This document shows positions 25,736-34,533 of a DNA stretch of 64,000 nt, piece after piece. The translations under genes and the position numbers were made by a program. The stretch comes from MWEI01 sp964600235 (GTDB taxonomy: Bacteria; Desulfobacterota; Desulfomonilia; UBA1062): contig CAZRIV010000006.1 of the NCBI GenBank assembly GCA_964600235.1, positions 1 through 64,000 on the forward strand. The letters run 5' to 3'. Positions within the stretch are counted from its first letter, which is position 1; every line of letters begins with the position of its first letter. The notes beneath the pieces were generated by a model. That model had not been told where the DNA came from. It worked only from the letters and a program-made list of their open reading frames with translations, and did not search any database.

Positions 25736-26125
25736 CTACTTGGCCTCTCGGGCGATATAGTCCCTGTAGGCGGACGCATCCATGAGGTCCGAGAGCTCTG
25801 CAAGTTCCGATGCGTCTATCCGGACCATCCAGCCGCGGCCGTAGCAGTCCTGGTTGACGAGCTCCGGGATTGCCTCCAGCTCGGTATTCACCTCGGTTAT
25901 GGTCCCTGAAACCGGAGAATACACCTCGGACACCGCCTTTACCGACTCCAGGGTGCCGATGGAATCGCCCTTTTTGATCCTGGTGCCCACTGCCCTCAGG
26001 TCGACAAAAACGATGTCCCCGAGCTCATGCTGCGCATAGTCTGTGATCCCCAGGCGAACGGAGCCGCCCTCGGCCTTTGCCCACTCGTGGTCTTTCGTAT
26101 AACGCAATTCTTCCGGAATGTTCAT
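25736..26125 (-). CDS. gcvH: Glycine cleavage system H protein
   Basis: The 129-residue lipoyl carrier of the glycine cleavage system. TKDHEWAK opens it; the lipoylated lysine lies in GTLESVKAVSEVYSP, with SPVSG after it. It shuttles the aminomethyl group from P to T protein and is re-oxidised by lipoamide dehydrogenase (L protein), which is not in this window. It lies 18 bases after gcvT. Confidence 0.97.
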   Translation of the reverse strand: MNIPEELRYTKDHEWAKAEGGSVRLGITDYAQHELGDIVFVDLRAVGTRIKKGDSIGTLESVKAVSEVYSPVSGTITEVNTELEAIPELVNQDCYGRGWMVRIDASELAELSDLMDASAYRDYIAREAK

Positions 26126-26143
26126 GATCAGCCCTCACTCGTA

Positions 26144-27232
26144 TCAGGATTTCATGTGCTGCAGGGTTCCGCTCACGAAGGGGGGCTTCTTCACCCCTGC
26201 CCGCAAGTCTTTCCCCCTCACTTCGATAAGGATTTCATCCGCTGGTTTGATTGCCGTGTCCAGATATCCCAGGGCAATGCCTTTGCCGGTCACGGGCGAG
26301 ATGCTTCCCGAGGTCACCACGCCCACCTCCAGGCCGTCCTTGCGGCAGATGCAGCCCTCGCGCGGTATGCCCCGGTCGAAGACCTCCATGCCCCTCAGCA
26401 CGCGCTTCAACCCGGTCGCCTGCTGGTCAAGGAGCGCCTGCTTGCCCATGAAGCCTGGCTTGTTCATGTCCAGGGCAAAACTTAAGCCCGCCTCCAGCGG
26501 CGAGGTGGACTCGGTGATGTCGTTGCCGTGCAGGGGGTAGCCCATCTCCAGCCTCAGCGTGTCCCGTGCGCCGAGCCCGCAGGGCAGAGCCCCTGCCTCA
26601 AGGAAGGATTTCCACAGCAAAGGGGAGGTGTCGGCCGGCAGGAAGATCTCCACGCCGCCTGCACCGGTGTAGCCTGTCCGGGAAACGATCAGCCTGCCAT
26701 AGGGACCGGTTTCCGTTTCGGCAACGCCGAAGCTCTTGAGCCCGGCCATGTCGAAGCCGGTGCATGCCTTCAGGATGCCGCCCGCGGCCGGCCCCTGCAG
26801 CGCCATCATGGCATAGTGGGAGCTCACGTCCTCAAGGATGGCGTTTTTGGTATTGTGCCCGGCCAGCCAGCCGTAATCCTTGTCCTTGTTGGACGAATTC
26901 ACGCAGAGGAGATAGTGCGCCCCGGGTTCGAGGCAGGAGATGATCAGGTCGTCGATGATGCCGCCCTTTTCGTTCAGGAGGAAGGTGTACAGCGCCTGGC
27001 CCTGTTTCATGGCCGGGATGTCGCGTGTCAGCATGCGGTCGAGGAAGGGGACCGAGGCCTCGCCCTTCACCTCGATCTCGCCCATGTGGCTGGTATCGAA
27101 CAGGCCCGCGTGACTCCTGACGGCCATATGCTCTTCCCTGATGCCGGTGTACCAGACAGGCATGTCCCACCCGTGGAAATCCACCATCTTTGCCTTGAGA
27201 GCTACATGCTCATTATACAGCGGGGTCTTCAT
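26144..27232 (-). CDS. gcvT: Aminomethyltransferase (T protein)
   Basis: Transfers the one-carbon unit from GcvH to tetrahydrofolate, releasing ammonia. The 362 residues begin MKTPLYNEHVALKAKMVDFHGWDMPV; GLFDTSHMGEIEV, the folate-binding TGYTGAGGVEIF, GLGARDTLRLEMGYPLHGND and KPGFMGKQAL are the family blocks. I trimmed the longer frame to ATG 27232, which has TGAGGT upstream. It is the first gene of gcvT-H-PA-PB. I looked for a glycine riboswitch in the 264 bases before it (27233-27496) and saw none; that spacer has a GCCGGGC...GCCCGGC hairpin that may end the preceding gene. Confidence 0.94.
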   Translation of the reverse strand: MKTPLYNEHVALKAKMVDFHGWDMPVWYTGIREEHMAVRSHAGLFDTSHMGEIEVKGEASVPFLDRMLTRDIPAMKQGQALYTFLLNEKGGIIDDLIISCLEPGAHYLLCVNSSNKDKDYGWLAGHNTKNAILEDVSSHYAMMALQGPAAGGILKACTGFDMAGLKSFGVAETETGPYGRLIVSRTGYTGAGGVEIFLPADTSPLLWKSFLEAGALPCGLGARDTLRLEMGYPLHGNDITESTSPLEAGLSFALDMNKPGFMGKQALLDQQATGLKRVLRGMEVFDRGIPREGCICRKDGLEVGVVTSGSISPVTGKGIALGYLDTAIKPADEILIEVRGKDLRAGVKKPPFVSGTLQHMKS

Positions 27233-27496
27233 GGAAACCTCATCATTCATCATAATCAACGGAAACCTTTTGAATGCCACATCCTTAGCACGCACGGGCC
27301 AGACATGCAACAGGGGAGCGGGGCGGTTGTCTCAAGGAATGCATGTGCCGGGCTACTTGCCCGGCTCCTTCACCATGAAGGAACTCAAGGGCGTTGCGGA
27401 ATACACCCTTCTTTGTTCAGACTACCGGAGACAGCTCTCTTCCCCATGATGCCCCGTTTCCAAGCGCTACCTGTACCCAGCCCCCGGGTCGGACGC

Positions 27497-28405
27497 TCAA
27501 ACAATGGTCAGCCACCGGTATTCGCGCGCATGGTCGAGGAATTCCAGGATGATCTCCTGCTCGTCGGTGGCGCAGGCCTTCCGGGTAAAGACGAACCTCC
27601 ATCTGTTTGCGTCCCTGAACCCCAGGAGCTCCAGCATCGATCCCGTGGCAACGGTTCTGCCGAAGAAGCGGGCCACCTTGATGAGGTGCGAGAACCGGAT
27701 GGTATACTCACTGTGGGCATACAGTCGGATCTGGCGGGGAAAGGAATCCAGCGCCAGTCCGTCTGCGAGGTACTGCATGTCGGCAGGGATGATCGGGTCG
27801 CAGGAGTGTTCGCTGATGAATGCCGGAACTCCAAGCCTGCACAGGGTTTCCATGAGGCGGATGGCGCCGGTGTTCAGGTTGAACGGTCCCTGCTCGGGGA
27901 TCTCGAGGCCATAGGTCGATATGAGCCGGGAGATGTCTTCGGGCAGGGAAGAAGGGTCCAGGTCTGTCGCCACGTCCAGATCGCCGATGACCTCATTGAT
28001 GATGATCAGGTCCAGGCGCCCCCTCGCGCTTCCCTTGAGTTCGTGGATATCGGCCCGTATGAAGGAGGTCTTCCCCTGATGGCCTTTCAGCCGTTCCCGC
28101 TGCTTCATCAGCAGCCCGGGCGAGAGGTCCGCCATGAAGACCTTCTGGATAAGCCCGCCGTGGGACGACAGGAGCGCGTCCATGAGGCTGCCGTATCCGC
28201 CGCCCACCTCCATGAGGACCGAACAGGCCGAGAGCAGGCCCCCCTCCGCCAGGAAGTCGCCCAGGATCTCTCCATAGGGCTTTTCAAGCCCCAAGGCCAT
28301 GACATAAGGGCTTGTCCGCTCGGACAGGGACTCGCAGACGGTGAGCTCCTTCAGGAGGTCTACGGGAATCTCTCGGTGAAAGCCACGGGTGCTGTTTATG
28401 CCCAT
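27497..28405 (-). CDS. SAM-dependent methyltransferase of the MidA/NDUFAF7 type (probable)
   Basis: A 302-residue protein. The SAM loop is VLMEVGGGYGSLMDALLS and an INEVIGDLDV stretch follows, recalling the NEVxDxxPV motif of the MidA (DUF185) arginine methyltransferases. The overall match is loose, so it may be another class I methyltransferase. The C-terminal part (YTIRFSHLIKVARFFG, WRFVFTRKAC) shows no known domain. No signal peptide. It is upstream of gcvT on the same strand, but 264 bases separate them, so the two may not share a transcript. Substrate unknown. Confidence 0.6.
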   Translation of the reverse strand: MGINSTRGFHREIPVDLLKELTVCESLSERTSPYVMALGLEKPYGEILGDFLAEGGLLSACSVLMEVGGGYGSLMDALLSSHGGLIQKVFMADLSPGLLMKQRERLKGHQGKTSFIRADIHELKGSARGRLDLIIINEVIGDLDVATDLDPSSLPEDISRLISTYGLEIPEQGPFNLNTGAIRLMETLCRLGVPAFISEHSCDPIIPADMQYLADGLALDSFPRQIRLYAHSEYTIRFSHLIKVARFFGRTVATGSMLELLGFRDANRWRFVFTRKACATDEQEIILEFLDHAREYRWLTIV

Positions 28406-28510
28406 GGCATCAGGTCAATACAATATCTGCGGATAATTTTACAAGCGCTAATCCGTTGATGGGCAGGAGAATCTGTGTTATGTCCCCCCCCAGGAAAAGG
28501 AGGTACATTG

Positions 28511-29890
28511 ATGACAAGGATAAAGACAGCCGTCATATGTATGGCATTGATAGTGTGTTTCACAGGGATCTCCTTTGCGGACACCCCGAATTCTTACGAT
28601 GGGGACTGGGTGGCGGATGTGGCTGCAAGGGTGCTGCCCTCGGTGGTGAACATATCGTCCATGAAGACGGTTACCCAGACCTCCCCGCTCTTCAGCGACC
28701 CGTTCTTCAGGGATTTTTTCGGCGGCGGCATACCGCATGAACGTGTGCAGCGGGCCCTGGGTTCGGGCGTCATCATCTCGTCCGACGGCTATATCGTGAC
28801 CAATAACCACGTGGTGGGCGGTGCCGACAAGGTCGAGGTGAGGCTCTCGGATGCCACGGTGTTCCCGGCAACCATTGTGGGGACAGATCCCAAGAGCGAT
28901 GTGGCCGTCATCAAGATCAACAAGGCAGGCCTGCCGGCCATTAAGATAGGTGACTCCTCCAGGCTGCGCATCGGCAGCTTTGTCCTGGCCGTGGGCAACC
29001 CCTTCGGTCTCGAGCAGACCGTGACCATGGGGATCATCAGCGCCCTGGGGCGCTCGGGGCTCGGCATAACGGATTATGAGAATTTCATCCAGACCGATGC
29101 CGCCATCAATCCGGGCAATTCCGGCGGCGCGCTCGTGAACATGAAGGGCGAGCTCATCGGCATCAATACCGCCATCCTCTCCCGGTCGGGCGGGAGCGTG
29201 GGCATCGGGTTCGCCATCCCCATAGACCTTGTCATGGGTATCAAGAAGAGCATCGACAGGTACGGCAAGGTAGTCCGCGGATGGCTCGGGGTGAGCGTGC
29301 AGGAGATAACCCCGGAGATCGCCAAGGGGCTCGGGATTGCATCGGCGAAAGGGGCACTCATCTCGGAGGTCATGAAGGGCTCTCCTGCTGAAAAGTCCGG
29401 CCTGAAACAGGGGGATGTCATCACCGGCATCGACGGCAAGCCGGTACTGAACACCTCTGCCATGAGATTCCAGGTCTCCGAGGTCATGCCGGGTGCCCAG
29501 GTGAAGGTCAAGGTACTGCGCGACGGCAAGGAGAAGGTCTTCACCGTGGTGGCCGGTGACCTGGCCAAGGCCCAGATACCCGAACACATGATCACCATAC
29601 AGGACAACAAGTTCCTTGCCGGCGCCACGGTGGCGGACCTCACCCCTGCCACGAGGGAGACCCTGGAACTCAAGCCCGAGATCAAGGGGGTGGCCGTTAT
29701 CGAGGTGGCGAACGGTTCGGCGGCGGCCAAGACAGGCCTCAAACCGGGCGATATCATCCTGTCCATAAACAACAAGAGCACCAGGAACCTTGATCTTTTC
29801 AAGAATGCCGTGGCCGACCTCAAGGGCATGAAGATGAGCATCAGCATCTACCGGCAGGGCATGGTCATGTCCATGACCATCATCAGGTAA
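28511..29890 (+). CDS. HtrA/DegP-type periplasmic serine protease
   Basis: A 459-residue trypsin-like protease with an N-terminal signal peptide (about residues 1-23, cleavage near SFA-DTPN), so it is exported. The triad is His100 (TNNHVVGG), Asp130 (DPKSDVAVIK) and Ser204 (NPGNSGGALVN). Two PDZ domains follow (about 260-350 and 370-455, each with a GLK-GD-I carboxylate loop). It degrades or chaperones misfolded envelope proteins; DegP, DegQ or MucD naming is not resolvable. ATG 28511 is preceded by AGGAGGT; a longer upstream frame has no such site. A terminator follows ten bases after the stop. Confidence 0.95.
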   Translation: MTRIKTAVICMALIVCFTGISFADTPNSYDGDWVADVAARVLPSVVNISSMKTVTQTSPLFSDPFFRDFFGGGIPHERVQRALGSGVIISSDGYIVTNNHVVGGADKVEVRLSDATVFPATIVGTDPKSDVAVIKINKAGLPAIKIGDSSRLRIGSFVLAVGNPFGLEQTVTMGIISALGRSGLGITDYENFIQTDAAINPGNSGGALVNMKGELIGINTAILSRSGGSVGIGFAIPIDLVMGIKKSIDRYGKVVRGWLGVSVQEITPEIAKGLGIASAKGALISEVMKGSPAEKSGLKQGDVITGIDGKPVLNTSAMRFQVSEVMPGAQVKVKVLRDGKEKVFTVVAGDLAKAQIPEHMITIQDNKFLAGATVADLTPATRETLELKPEIKGVAVIEVANGSAAAKTGLKPGDIILSINNKSTRNLDLFKNAVADLKGMKMSISIYRQGMVMSMTIIR

Positions 29891-29899
29891 CATGTCTTA

Positions 29900-29930
29900 G
29901 GGCCCCCTTGACCAAAAAAGGGGGCCCTTT
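29900..29930 (+). terminator. Rho-independent terminator after htrA
   Basis: GGGCCCCCTT and AAGGGGGCCC form a perfect 10 bp GC-rich stem around an 11-base A-rich loop, followed by TTT. It lies 10 bases after the protease stop and 28 bases before dtd, so dtd needs its own promoter or read-through. Confidence 0.85.
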
Positions 29931-29958
29931 CACTTCATTCAGTAGGGGACAAGAGGAG

Positions 29959-30411
29959 ATGAGGGCGGTAATCCAGCGGGTAAGAAGCGCATCCGTCACG
30001 GTGGATATGGAGACTCTTTCCAGGATCGGCACGGGGCTGTGCTGCCTCGTAGGGATCGAGGCGGATGATGGGCCCGATGACATGGATTATATAGCCCGCA
30101 AGATCTGCAGTTTACGAGTTTTCGATGATGAGCAGGGGGTTATGAACCTCGACATCTCCCAGGTGGGTGGCGAGATCCTGCTCATATCGCAGTTCACCCT
30201 GTTAGGCGATGCCAGGAAGGGAAGGAGGCCGTCCTATTCCCGTGCCGAGCAGCCGCCCGAAGCAAGCAAGAAGTTCGAAGGGCTTTTCGACAGGATCAAG
30301 GGGCTTTATCCCGGAAAGGTGGTCACGGGAAGATTCCAGGCCATGATGGATGTTTCCATCATCAATCACGGCCCGGTCACCATCATGCTCGACAGCAGGA
30401 GGCTTTTTTAA
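29959..30411 (+). CDS. dtd: D-aminoacyl-tRNA deacylase
   Basis: Hydrolyses D-aminoacyl-tRNA to recycle mischarged tRNA. The 150 residues begin MRAVIQRVRSASVTV; the active-site SQFTLLGD and the NHGPVTI (Gly-cisPro) motifs are intact. The longer frame upstream runs through the preceding terminator, so ATG 29959 with GAGGAG upstream is chosen. The stop codon TAA at 30409-30411 falls within the first bases of a repeat element, whose left end reads TTTAACCCGGG; the element therefore touches or supplies the gene's stop. Confidence 0.94.
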   Translation: MRAVIQRVRSASVTVDMETLSRIGTGLCCLVGIEADDGPDDMDYIARKICSLRVFDDEQGVMNLDISQVGGEILLISQFTLLGDARKGRRPSYSRAEQPPEASKKFEGLFDRIKGLYPGKVVTGRFQAMMDVSIINHGPVTIMLDSRRLF

Positions 30412-30632
30412 CCCGGGTTGTGCTTTTGTTCGTGTCCATACACAGCCGATACGCTCCACGAGTGCACGAGACAGATTAGTAATTGTAAATAAAGTTGTTT
30501 TCCATAAGTCCGTTCAAAGCAGTGATCTCGCCGCTTCCGATGATTGCCTATTATGCCGGTTGCTTGAGGCGGCGAGATCACTGCTTTGAACGGATCAATT
30601 TTACAACCCTTCAAACGCAGAATCCTGGTTTA
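30410..30632 (+). repeat. Hairpin element with terminal inverted repeats, copy A
   Basis: A copy of a roughly 222-226-base intergenic element. The left end AACCCGGGTTGTGCTTTTG and the complement of the right end, AAACCAGGATTCTGCGTTTG, are imperfect terminal inverted repeats. A long arm follows with GTGTCCATACACAGCCGATAC (in part) and GTTGTTTTCCATAAG, then a 26 bp perfect hairpin (30509-30534 with 30569-30594), then a 38-base short arm. It fills the whole spacer between convergent dtd and trxA and overlaps the dtd stop codon. It encodes no protein. Copies B and C share arm sequences and spacing. Confidence 0.85.
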
Positions 30633-30641
30633 AGGGGTTTT

Positions 30642-30992
30642 TCACCCCTTCAGGGCATTGATGCGCTCCAGCAGCTTTGCCTCGGGCAGGGCACCCACGA
30701 TGTCGCCCACCTTCTGGCCGTTCTTGAAGACCAGGAGGTTCGGGATTGAACGGATGCCGTACTTCCGGGCCGTATCGGGATTTTTATCCACATCCAGCTT
30801 GCCGAAGACAATAAGGCCTTTATTCTTCAGCGCCAGGTTTTCCAGGATGGGCCCGAGCATCTTGCACGGCCCGCACCACTCGGCCCAGCAGTCTACTACG
30901 ATGAACGGGTACTTGGACACTGCCTCGCTGATATTCTGATCCGTCAGGGTAATGGTGCCTTCAGGGGCATCGACAAATTTCTCTTCGGGCAT
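30642..30992 (-). CDS. trxA: Thioredoxin
   Basis: A 116-residue disulfide reductase with the active site WCGPCKML (Cys40, Cys43) and the cis-Pro loop SIPNLLVFKNGQ. It has no signal peptide, so it is cytosolic. AAGGAGGAGATC precedes the ATG. It is encoded 20 bases downstream of trxB on the same strand, so substrate and reductase share an operon. The last codons and stop overlap a short GGGGTGAAAAACCCC hairpin. Confidence 0.96.
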   Translation of the reverse strand: MPEEKFVDAPEGTITLTDQNISEAVSKYPFIVVDCWAEWCGPCKMLGPILENLALKNKGLIVFGKLDVDKNPDTARKYGIRSIPNLLVFKNGQKVGDIVGALPEAKLLERINALKG

Positions 30993-31012
30993 GATCTCCT
31001 CCTTTTTTGCAG

Positions 31013-31972
31013 TTAGGGGGCCTTGAATCCCCCGTACGAAGTGCCTTTGAGGGTGCTGACATACTCATGTGCCGCAAAGGCCGCGGTGGCGCCGTCTCCA
31101 CAGGCCGTGACCACCTGCCTCAGGAGTTTGTCCGTGCAGTCTCCGCCGGCGAATATCCCTTTGGCAGATGTCCTCATGTGTGCATCGACCCTGATGTAGC
31201 CCTGTGCATCCATATCGAGGATACCCTTGAAGATCCCGGTGTTGGGGATGTTCCCGGTGAAGATGAAAACCCCGTCCACGTCCAGAACCTTTGTCCTTAG
31301 GGGGTCACGCACATCCACGAGCCTGACGGCATTGACCGAGGAGTCTCCGGTGATAGCTTCCACGACGGCATTCCATTCAAAGGATATCTTTGCGTTGGCA
31401 AAGGCGCGGTCCTGAAGGACCGCCGTGGCCCTCAGCCTGTCCCGCCTGTGGATGATGGTCACGCTGGAGGCGAAGTTCGTCAGATAGAGCGCCTCCTGTA
31501 TGGCCGTGTCCCCGCCACCCACTACGGCGAGCCTGCCGTCCCGATAGAAAGGCCCGTCGCAGGTTGCGCAGAAGGAGACGCCTCTGCCCATGAACTCATC
31601 CTCGCCGGGGACATTGAGGTGTGCATATTCGGTCCCGGTGGAGACGATCAGGGACAAGGCCTTGTACACCCCTCCCGGTGTGGTGACCTCCCATGCCTCC
31701 TGGTTGTCCATGTGGGTCTTTGACACAGCGGTTATGTCATCGTCAATGATTTCGAGGCCGAACTTGAGCGCCTGTGAGGTGAAGCGCTCAACGATCTCGA
31801 AACCTCCTATCCCGTCAGGGAAACCGGGGTAGTTTTCGATGAGGTCGGTGGTGGTGATGAGGCTTGTCTTGTAGGCGCTCCGGATAAGAAGCGTCTTCAG
31901 ATTCGACCTGGCAGCATAGATGCCTGCAGTGAGTCCTGCAGGGCCTCCTCCGGCAATGATCACGTCATACAT
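31013..31972 (-). CDS. trxB: Thioredoxin reductase
   Basis: A low-molecular-weight NADPH/FAD thioredoxin reductase of 319 residues. The FAD loop IIAGGGPAGLTAGIYAARS, redox-active CATC (Cys135, Cys138, in FCATCDGPF), the NADPH loop VVGGGDTAIQEALYL and the C-terminal GIFAGGDCTDK are all present. ATG 31972 is used because CAGGAG lies upstream; the longer frame is not homologous. It regenerates the thioredoxin encoded next to it. It is divergent from the 32076 outer-membrane gene. Confidence 0.95.
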   Translation of the reverse strand: MYDVIIAGGGPAGLTAGIYAARSNLKTLLIRSAYKTSLITTTDLIENYPGFPDGIGGFEIVERFTSQALKFGLEIIDDDITAVSKTHMDNQEAWEVTTPGGVYKALSLIVSTGTEYAHLNVPGEDEFMGRGVSFCATCDGPFYRDGRLAVVGGGDTAIQEALYLTNFASSVTIIHRRDRLRATAVLQDRAFANAKISFEWNAVVEAITGDSSVNAVRLVDVRDPLRTKVLDVDGVFIFTGNIPNTGIFKGILDMDAQGYIRVDAHMRTSAKGIFAGGDCTDKLLRQVVTACGDGATAAFAAHEYVSTLKGTSYGGFKAP

Positions 31973-32012
31973 AGCTTGCTCTCCTGGGGGGGCATCATAG
32001 TACCAACATGAG

Positions 32013-32042
32013 TTCACCATTTTCCTGTAACTATGGTATACA
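32013..32042 (+). promoter_or_regulatory. Possible sigma-70 promoter for the 32076 gene
   Basis: TTCACC (32013-32018), 18 bases, TATACA (32037-32042), 33 bases before the ATG of the outer-membrane gene. The match to consensus is moderate (four of six and five of six). It lies in the divergent spacer shared with trxB. Confidence 0.35.
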
Positions 32043-32075
32043 TACAATAGAAACGATTTCTCCGGAGGTCAAGAC

Positions 32076-32585
32076 ATGAAGAGAATCATTTTATGGACGC
32101 TCCTGGTGGCGTTCTTCCCCATGGTCTCGCACGGGGCAGGGTACATTTTTGCAAATTACGGCAACGGGGGCGAGGCCAATGAGCAGAGTTACGGGCTCGA
32201 GATCGGCGGCATCTTCCTCTCTCCCTACCACCCCACAGGGGGGGCCTTCAGCATCGGGATCGGCGCCAGTGTAGCCGAGACGGACGAAGACCCACCGTCT
32301 TATTCATCAGGCTCCTTGAAATATAATGACGGCAACGAGCAGGAGATCTACGCCGCATTCGGCGCCGAGATCGTGCCTTCGTTTTTCGGGGTGATAGGGC
32401 TGGGCTGTTCCGTCCAGAGCGTCAAGAGCTATGGCTCGTCAGGCAACACCTACGTGTCCAAAACCGACAACGAAACCAACTTTGCCGGGATGATCGGCAT
32501 GCGCTATGTGATAAAGGGGATGGCCATGGGGCTGGGGTATGATTATCGACGCGGGGTCATCGCAGGCCTGGGTGTGGCCTTCTGA
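32076..32585 (+). CDS. Small outer-membrane beta-barrel-like protein, function unknown
   Basis: A 169-residue protein with a signal peptide (MKRIILWTLLVAFFPMVSHGA, cleaved about residue 21). The rest alternates hydrophobic and polar residues (YGLEIGGIFLSPY, GGAFSIGIGASVAE, FAGMIGMRYVIKGMAMGLGYDYRRG) and ends in Phe, as small outer-membrane barrels do. I do not recognise a family. CGGAGG lies upstream of the ATG. It is followed at 80 bases by the lipoprotein operon but may be separate. Confidence 0.7.
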   Translation: MKRIILWTLLVAFFPMVSHGAGYIFANYGNGGEANEQSYGLEIGGIFLSPYHPTGGAFSIGIGASVAETDEDPPSYSSGSLKYNDGNEQEIYAAFGAEIVPSFFGVIGLGCSVQSVKSYGSSGNTYVSKTDNETNFAGMIGMRYVIKGMAMGLGYDYRRGVIAGLGVAF

Positions 32586-32665
32586 AGACAGTGCCCGGGG
32601 TATGGCCTTGCCATGTTCATGAAGACAGACTGTCCTGCCCGCACTGAGGACTGAACGGATACCTT

Positions 32666-34063
32666 TTGAGAACACGGACTTTTGTGCCCGCAATCGGGCT
32701 TATCCTTGCTCTTGCGACTTCCGGATGTTCCGGTTTCCAGAACTATACTCTCAAATCGGCACCGGCGAGGGCGGCGGTTTCGGCAGGAGACTTTCAAAGT
32801 GCGCTGGCCACGTTCCCCGATAAGTCTGCGCAAGGCAAAGACGAGATCCTGATTCGGCTCGAGCGGGCCATGCTCCTCCAGGACATGGGCCTGTTCGAAC
32901 AGAGCTCTGCCGAGTTTGAAAAGGTCTCCGACAAGATCAGGGAAATCGATGAGAGGGCCGTGATTTCGGCAGGCAAGACGGCATCCCAGGCAGGGTCGCT
33001 CATTATAAACGAACAGGTCATGCCGTACGAGGGGGAGGATTTCGAGATTGTCCTGCTCCACAGCCTCAATGCCATGAACTATCTTTTAAGGGGAGACCTC
33101 GAAGGTGCGCGGGTGGAGATCAGAAGGTCCTATGAAAGACAGAGGCAGCTCTCTGAAAAACATGAAAAAGAGCTGCAGGAGGCCCGTAAGGATCCCCTCT
33201 CGGGCGACTGGGAGCGCTCCTTCGAGCAGGCCGACCCTGATGGATACGAGCGTCTCAAGGAAAAGGCCGCGGGCGCTTATAGCGTGTATCACAATGCATT
33301 CGCATCCTATGTTTCTGCATTGGTCTATGAACTCGTCGGTGAGCCCGATGAGGCATACATCGACCTGAAAAACGCAATCCAGGCATACCCTTCAAACCCC
33401 AGCGTTCAAAGGGACCTCCTGCGGTTGAGCAGGAAACTGGGATATAAGGATGACCGGGAGATCTGGCAAAAGAGATTCGGCCCCACGGGGACGATACCTA
33501 AAGACTATACCGATATATTTGTGGTTTTCAGCTATGGCCTGGCGCCGTATAAGGTTCCGCTCAACCTGCCGATCCCCACATCCCATGGATTTGTCTTTGC
33601 ATCGATGCCCGTATACCGGTTCGGCGCATCGGCCGTCCATGGCGGCCAGGTGGTTGTCGATGGGCTGCATGAAGACACATCCACGGTTTTCGACGTGGAT
33701 GCCGTTGCTGCAAGGAACCTCCTCGACGACTTCCCCATCATCTTTGTGAAGCAGATAATGAGATCATATCTGAAGGCCAGAGCCATCAGCAGCCTGTCGA
33801 AGAATAACAGCAGCGCAGGTGCCATTCTCGGGACGCTCTTTTCAGCCGTTACGGAACACGCCGACCTGAGGGCATGGTCCATGCTGCCCAAGGAGATCCA
33901 CGTGGCGAGACTCTTCGTGCCGAAGTCCACCCGGGCAGTCACCATAAAAGGCCTGCCGCAGGGTGGATCAGCCACTGTGGAGATACCTGAAGGAACAAGA
34001 AACATGGTCGTGTATTGCAGGGCTACGGAAAATAGCCTGGCTACCCATTCGAAATCGTTCTAG
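32666..34063 (+). CDS. COG3014 family lipoprotein
   Basis: A 465-residue predicted lipoprotein: signal peptide with the lipobox-like LATSGC near residue 21. The N-terminal half is helical and repeat-like (SALATFPDKSAQ, DMGLFEQSSAEFEKV, NAMNYLLRGDLEGARVEIR), resembling TPR. The C-terminal half is beta-rich (HGFVFASMPVYRFGAS, TVEIPEGTRNMVVYCR). The COG3014 family travels with LpoB and YcfL, as here. Its role is unknown; proximity to LpoB suggests envelope or peptidoglycan work. It probably starts at a TTG at 32666. The spacer to ycfL is 15 bases. Confidence 0.75.
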   Translation: MRTRTFVPAIGLILALATSGCSGFQNYTLKSAPARAAVSAGDFQSALATFPDKSAQGKDEILIRLERAMLLQDMGLFEQSSAEFEKVSDKIREIDERAVISAGKTASQAGSLIINEQVMPYEGEDFEIVLLHSLNAMNYLLRGDLEGARVEIRRSYERQRQLSEKHEKELQEARKDPLSGDWERSFEQADPDGYERLKEKAAGAYSVYHNAFASYVSALVYELVGEPDEAYIDLKNAIQAYPSNPSVQRDLLRLSRKLGYKDDREIWQKRFGPTGTIPKDYTDIFVVFSYGLAPYKVPLNLPIPTSHGFVFASMPVYRFGASAVHGGQVVVDGLHEDTSTVFDVDAVAARNLLDDFPIIFVKQIMRSYLKARAISSLSKNNSSAGAILGTLFSAVTEHADLRAWSMLPKEIHVARLFVPKSTRAVTIKGLPQGGSATVEIPEGTRNMVVYCRATENSLATHSKSF

Positions 34064-34078
34064 ATAAGGAGGGACTCT

Positions 34079-34507
34079 ATGAGAAAAACCGGCGTATCCA
34101 TTTTCTTTGTGGCCCTGTTCGTGGCCGCCTGCGCAGGGACGGCCCCCAATATTCTCCATGTTCAGGCGGGCGCCATGGGTGTAAGCTCGAAACAGGTCGA
34201 GATCAACGACAAATACCTCGAGAGGAACCTGAGCTATAAGGATGTGAGTATCAAGCCCCTATCGGACACTTCCTTTGAGGCGCAGGTGACTCTGAGGAAC
34301 GAAAGCATGAAGGACCTTGCCTTTGAGTACCGTTTTATCTGGCACGATACGAAGGGGTATGAGCTTTCGAACATATCGTCATGGATGCCCTCGGTAATCG
34401 GGACCAAAGAAGAAAAGGGGTTCAGGTCGGTCTCGCCCGGGCCTCATGCGGCTGGATTCAGATTCATGGTGCGTATGCCTCATCCGGTGACGGATACGGG
34501 TTCATAA
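34079..34507 (+). CDS. YcfL family lipoprotein
   Basis: A 142-residue predicted lipoprotein with a signal peptide and lipobox FVAACAG (Cys about residue 18). The globular part matches YcfL (DUF1425): EAQVTLRNESMKDLAFEYRFIWHDTKGYEL. In Escherichia coli ycfL is directly upstream of lpoB, the same order as here. Function is unassigned; a role beside LpoB is inferred. AAGGAGGG precedes the ATG. Confidence 0.82.
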   Translation: MRKTGVSIFFVALFVAACAGTAPNILHVQAGAMGVSSKQVEINDKYLERNLSYKDVSIKPLSDTSFEAQVTLRNESMKDLAFEYRFIWHDTKGYELSNISSWMPSVIGTKEEKGFRSVSPGPHAAGFRFMVRMPHPVTDTGS

Positions 34508-34533
34508 GAGAATAACAGGAGGAGAAGTGCTCT

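Noticed and set aside
27233..27496. Glycine riboswitch upstream of gcvT
   Set aside because: I searched by eye for the paired-aptamer pattern and found only unrelated hairpins such as GCCGGGC...GCCCGGC. A covariance search would be decisive.
26528..28459. A 643-codon plus-strand frame antisense to gcvT and the methyltransferase gene
   Set aside because: It is long but its product (many Gly, His, Gln, Arg runs) matches no family, and both genes on the other strand are well supported.
28478..29893. A 471-codon frame antisense to the HtrA gene
   Set aside because: HtrA has its full catalytic triad, PDZ domains and signal peptide; the antisense product is His/Asp-rich without recognisable motifs.
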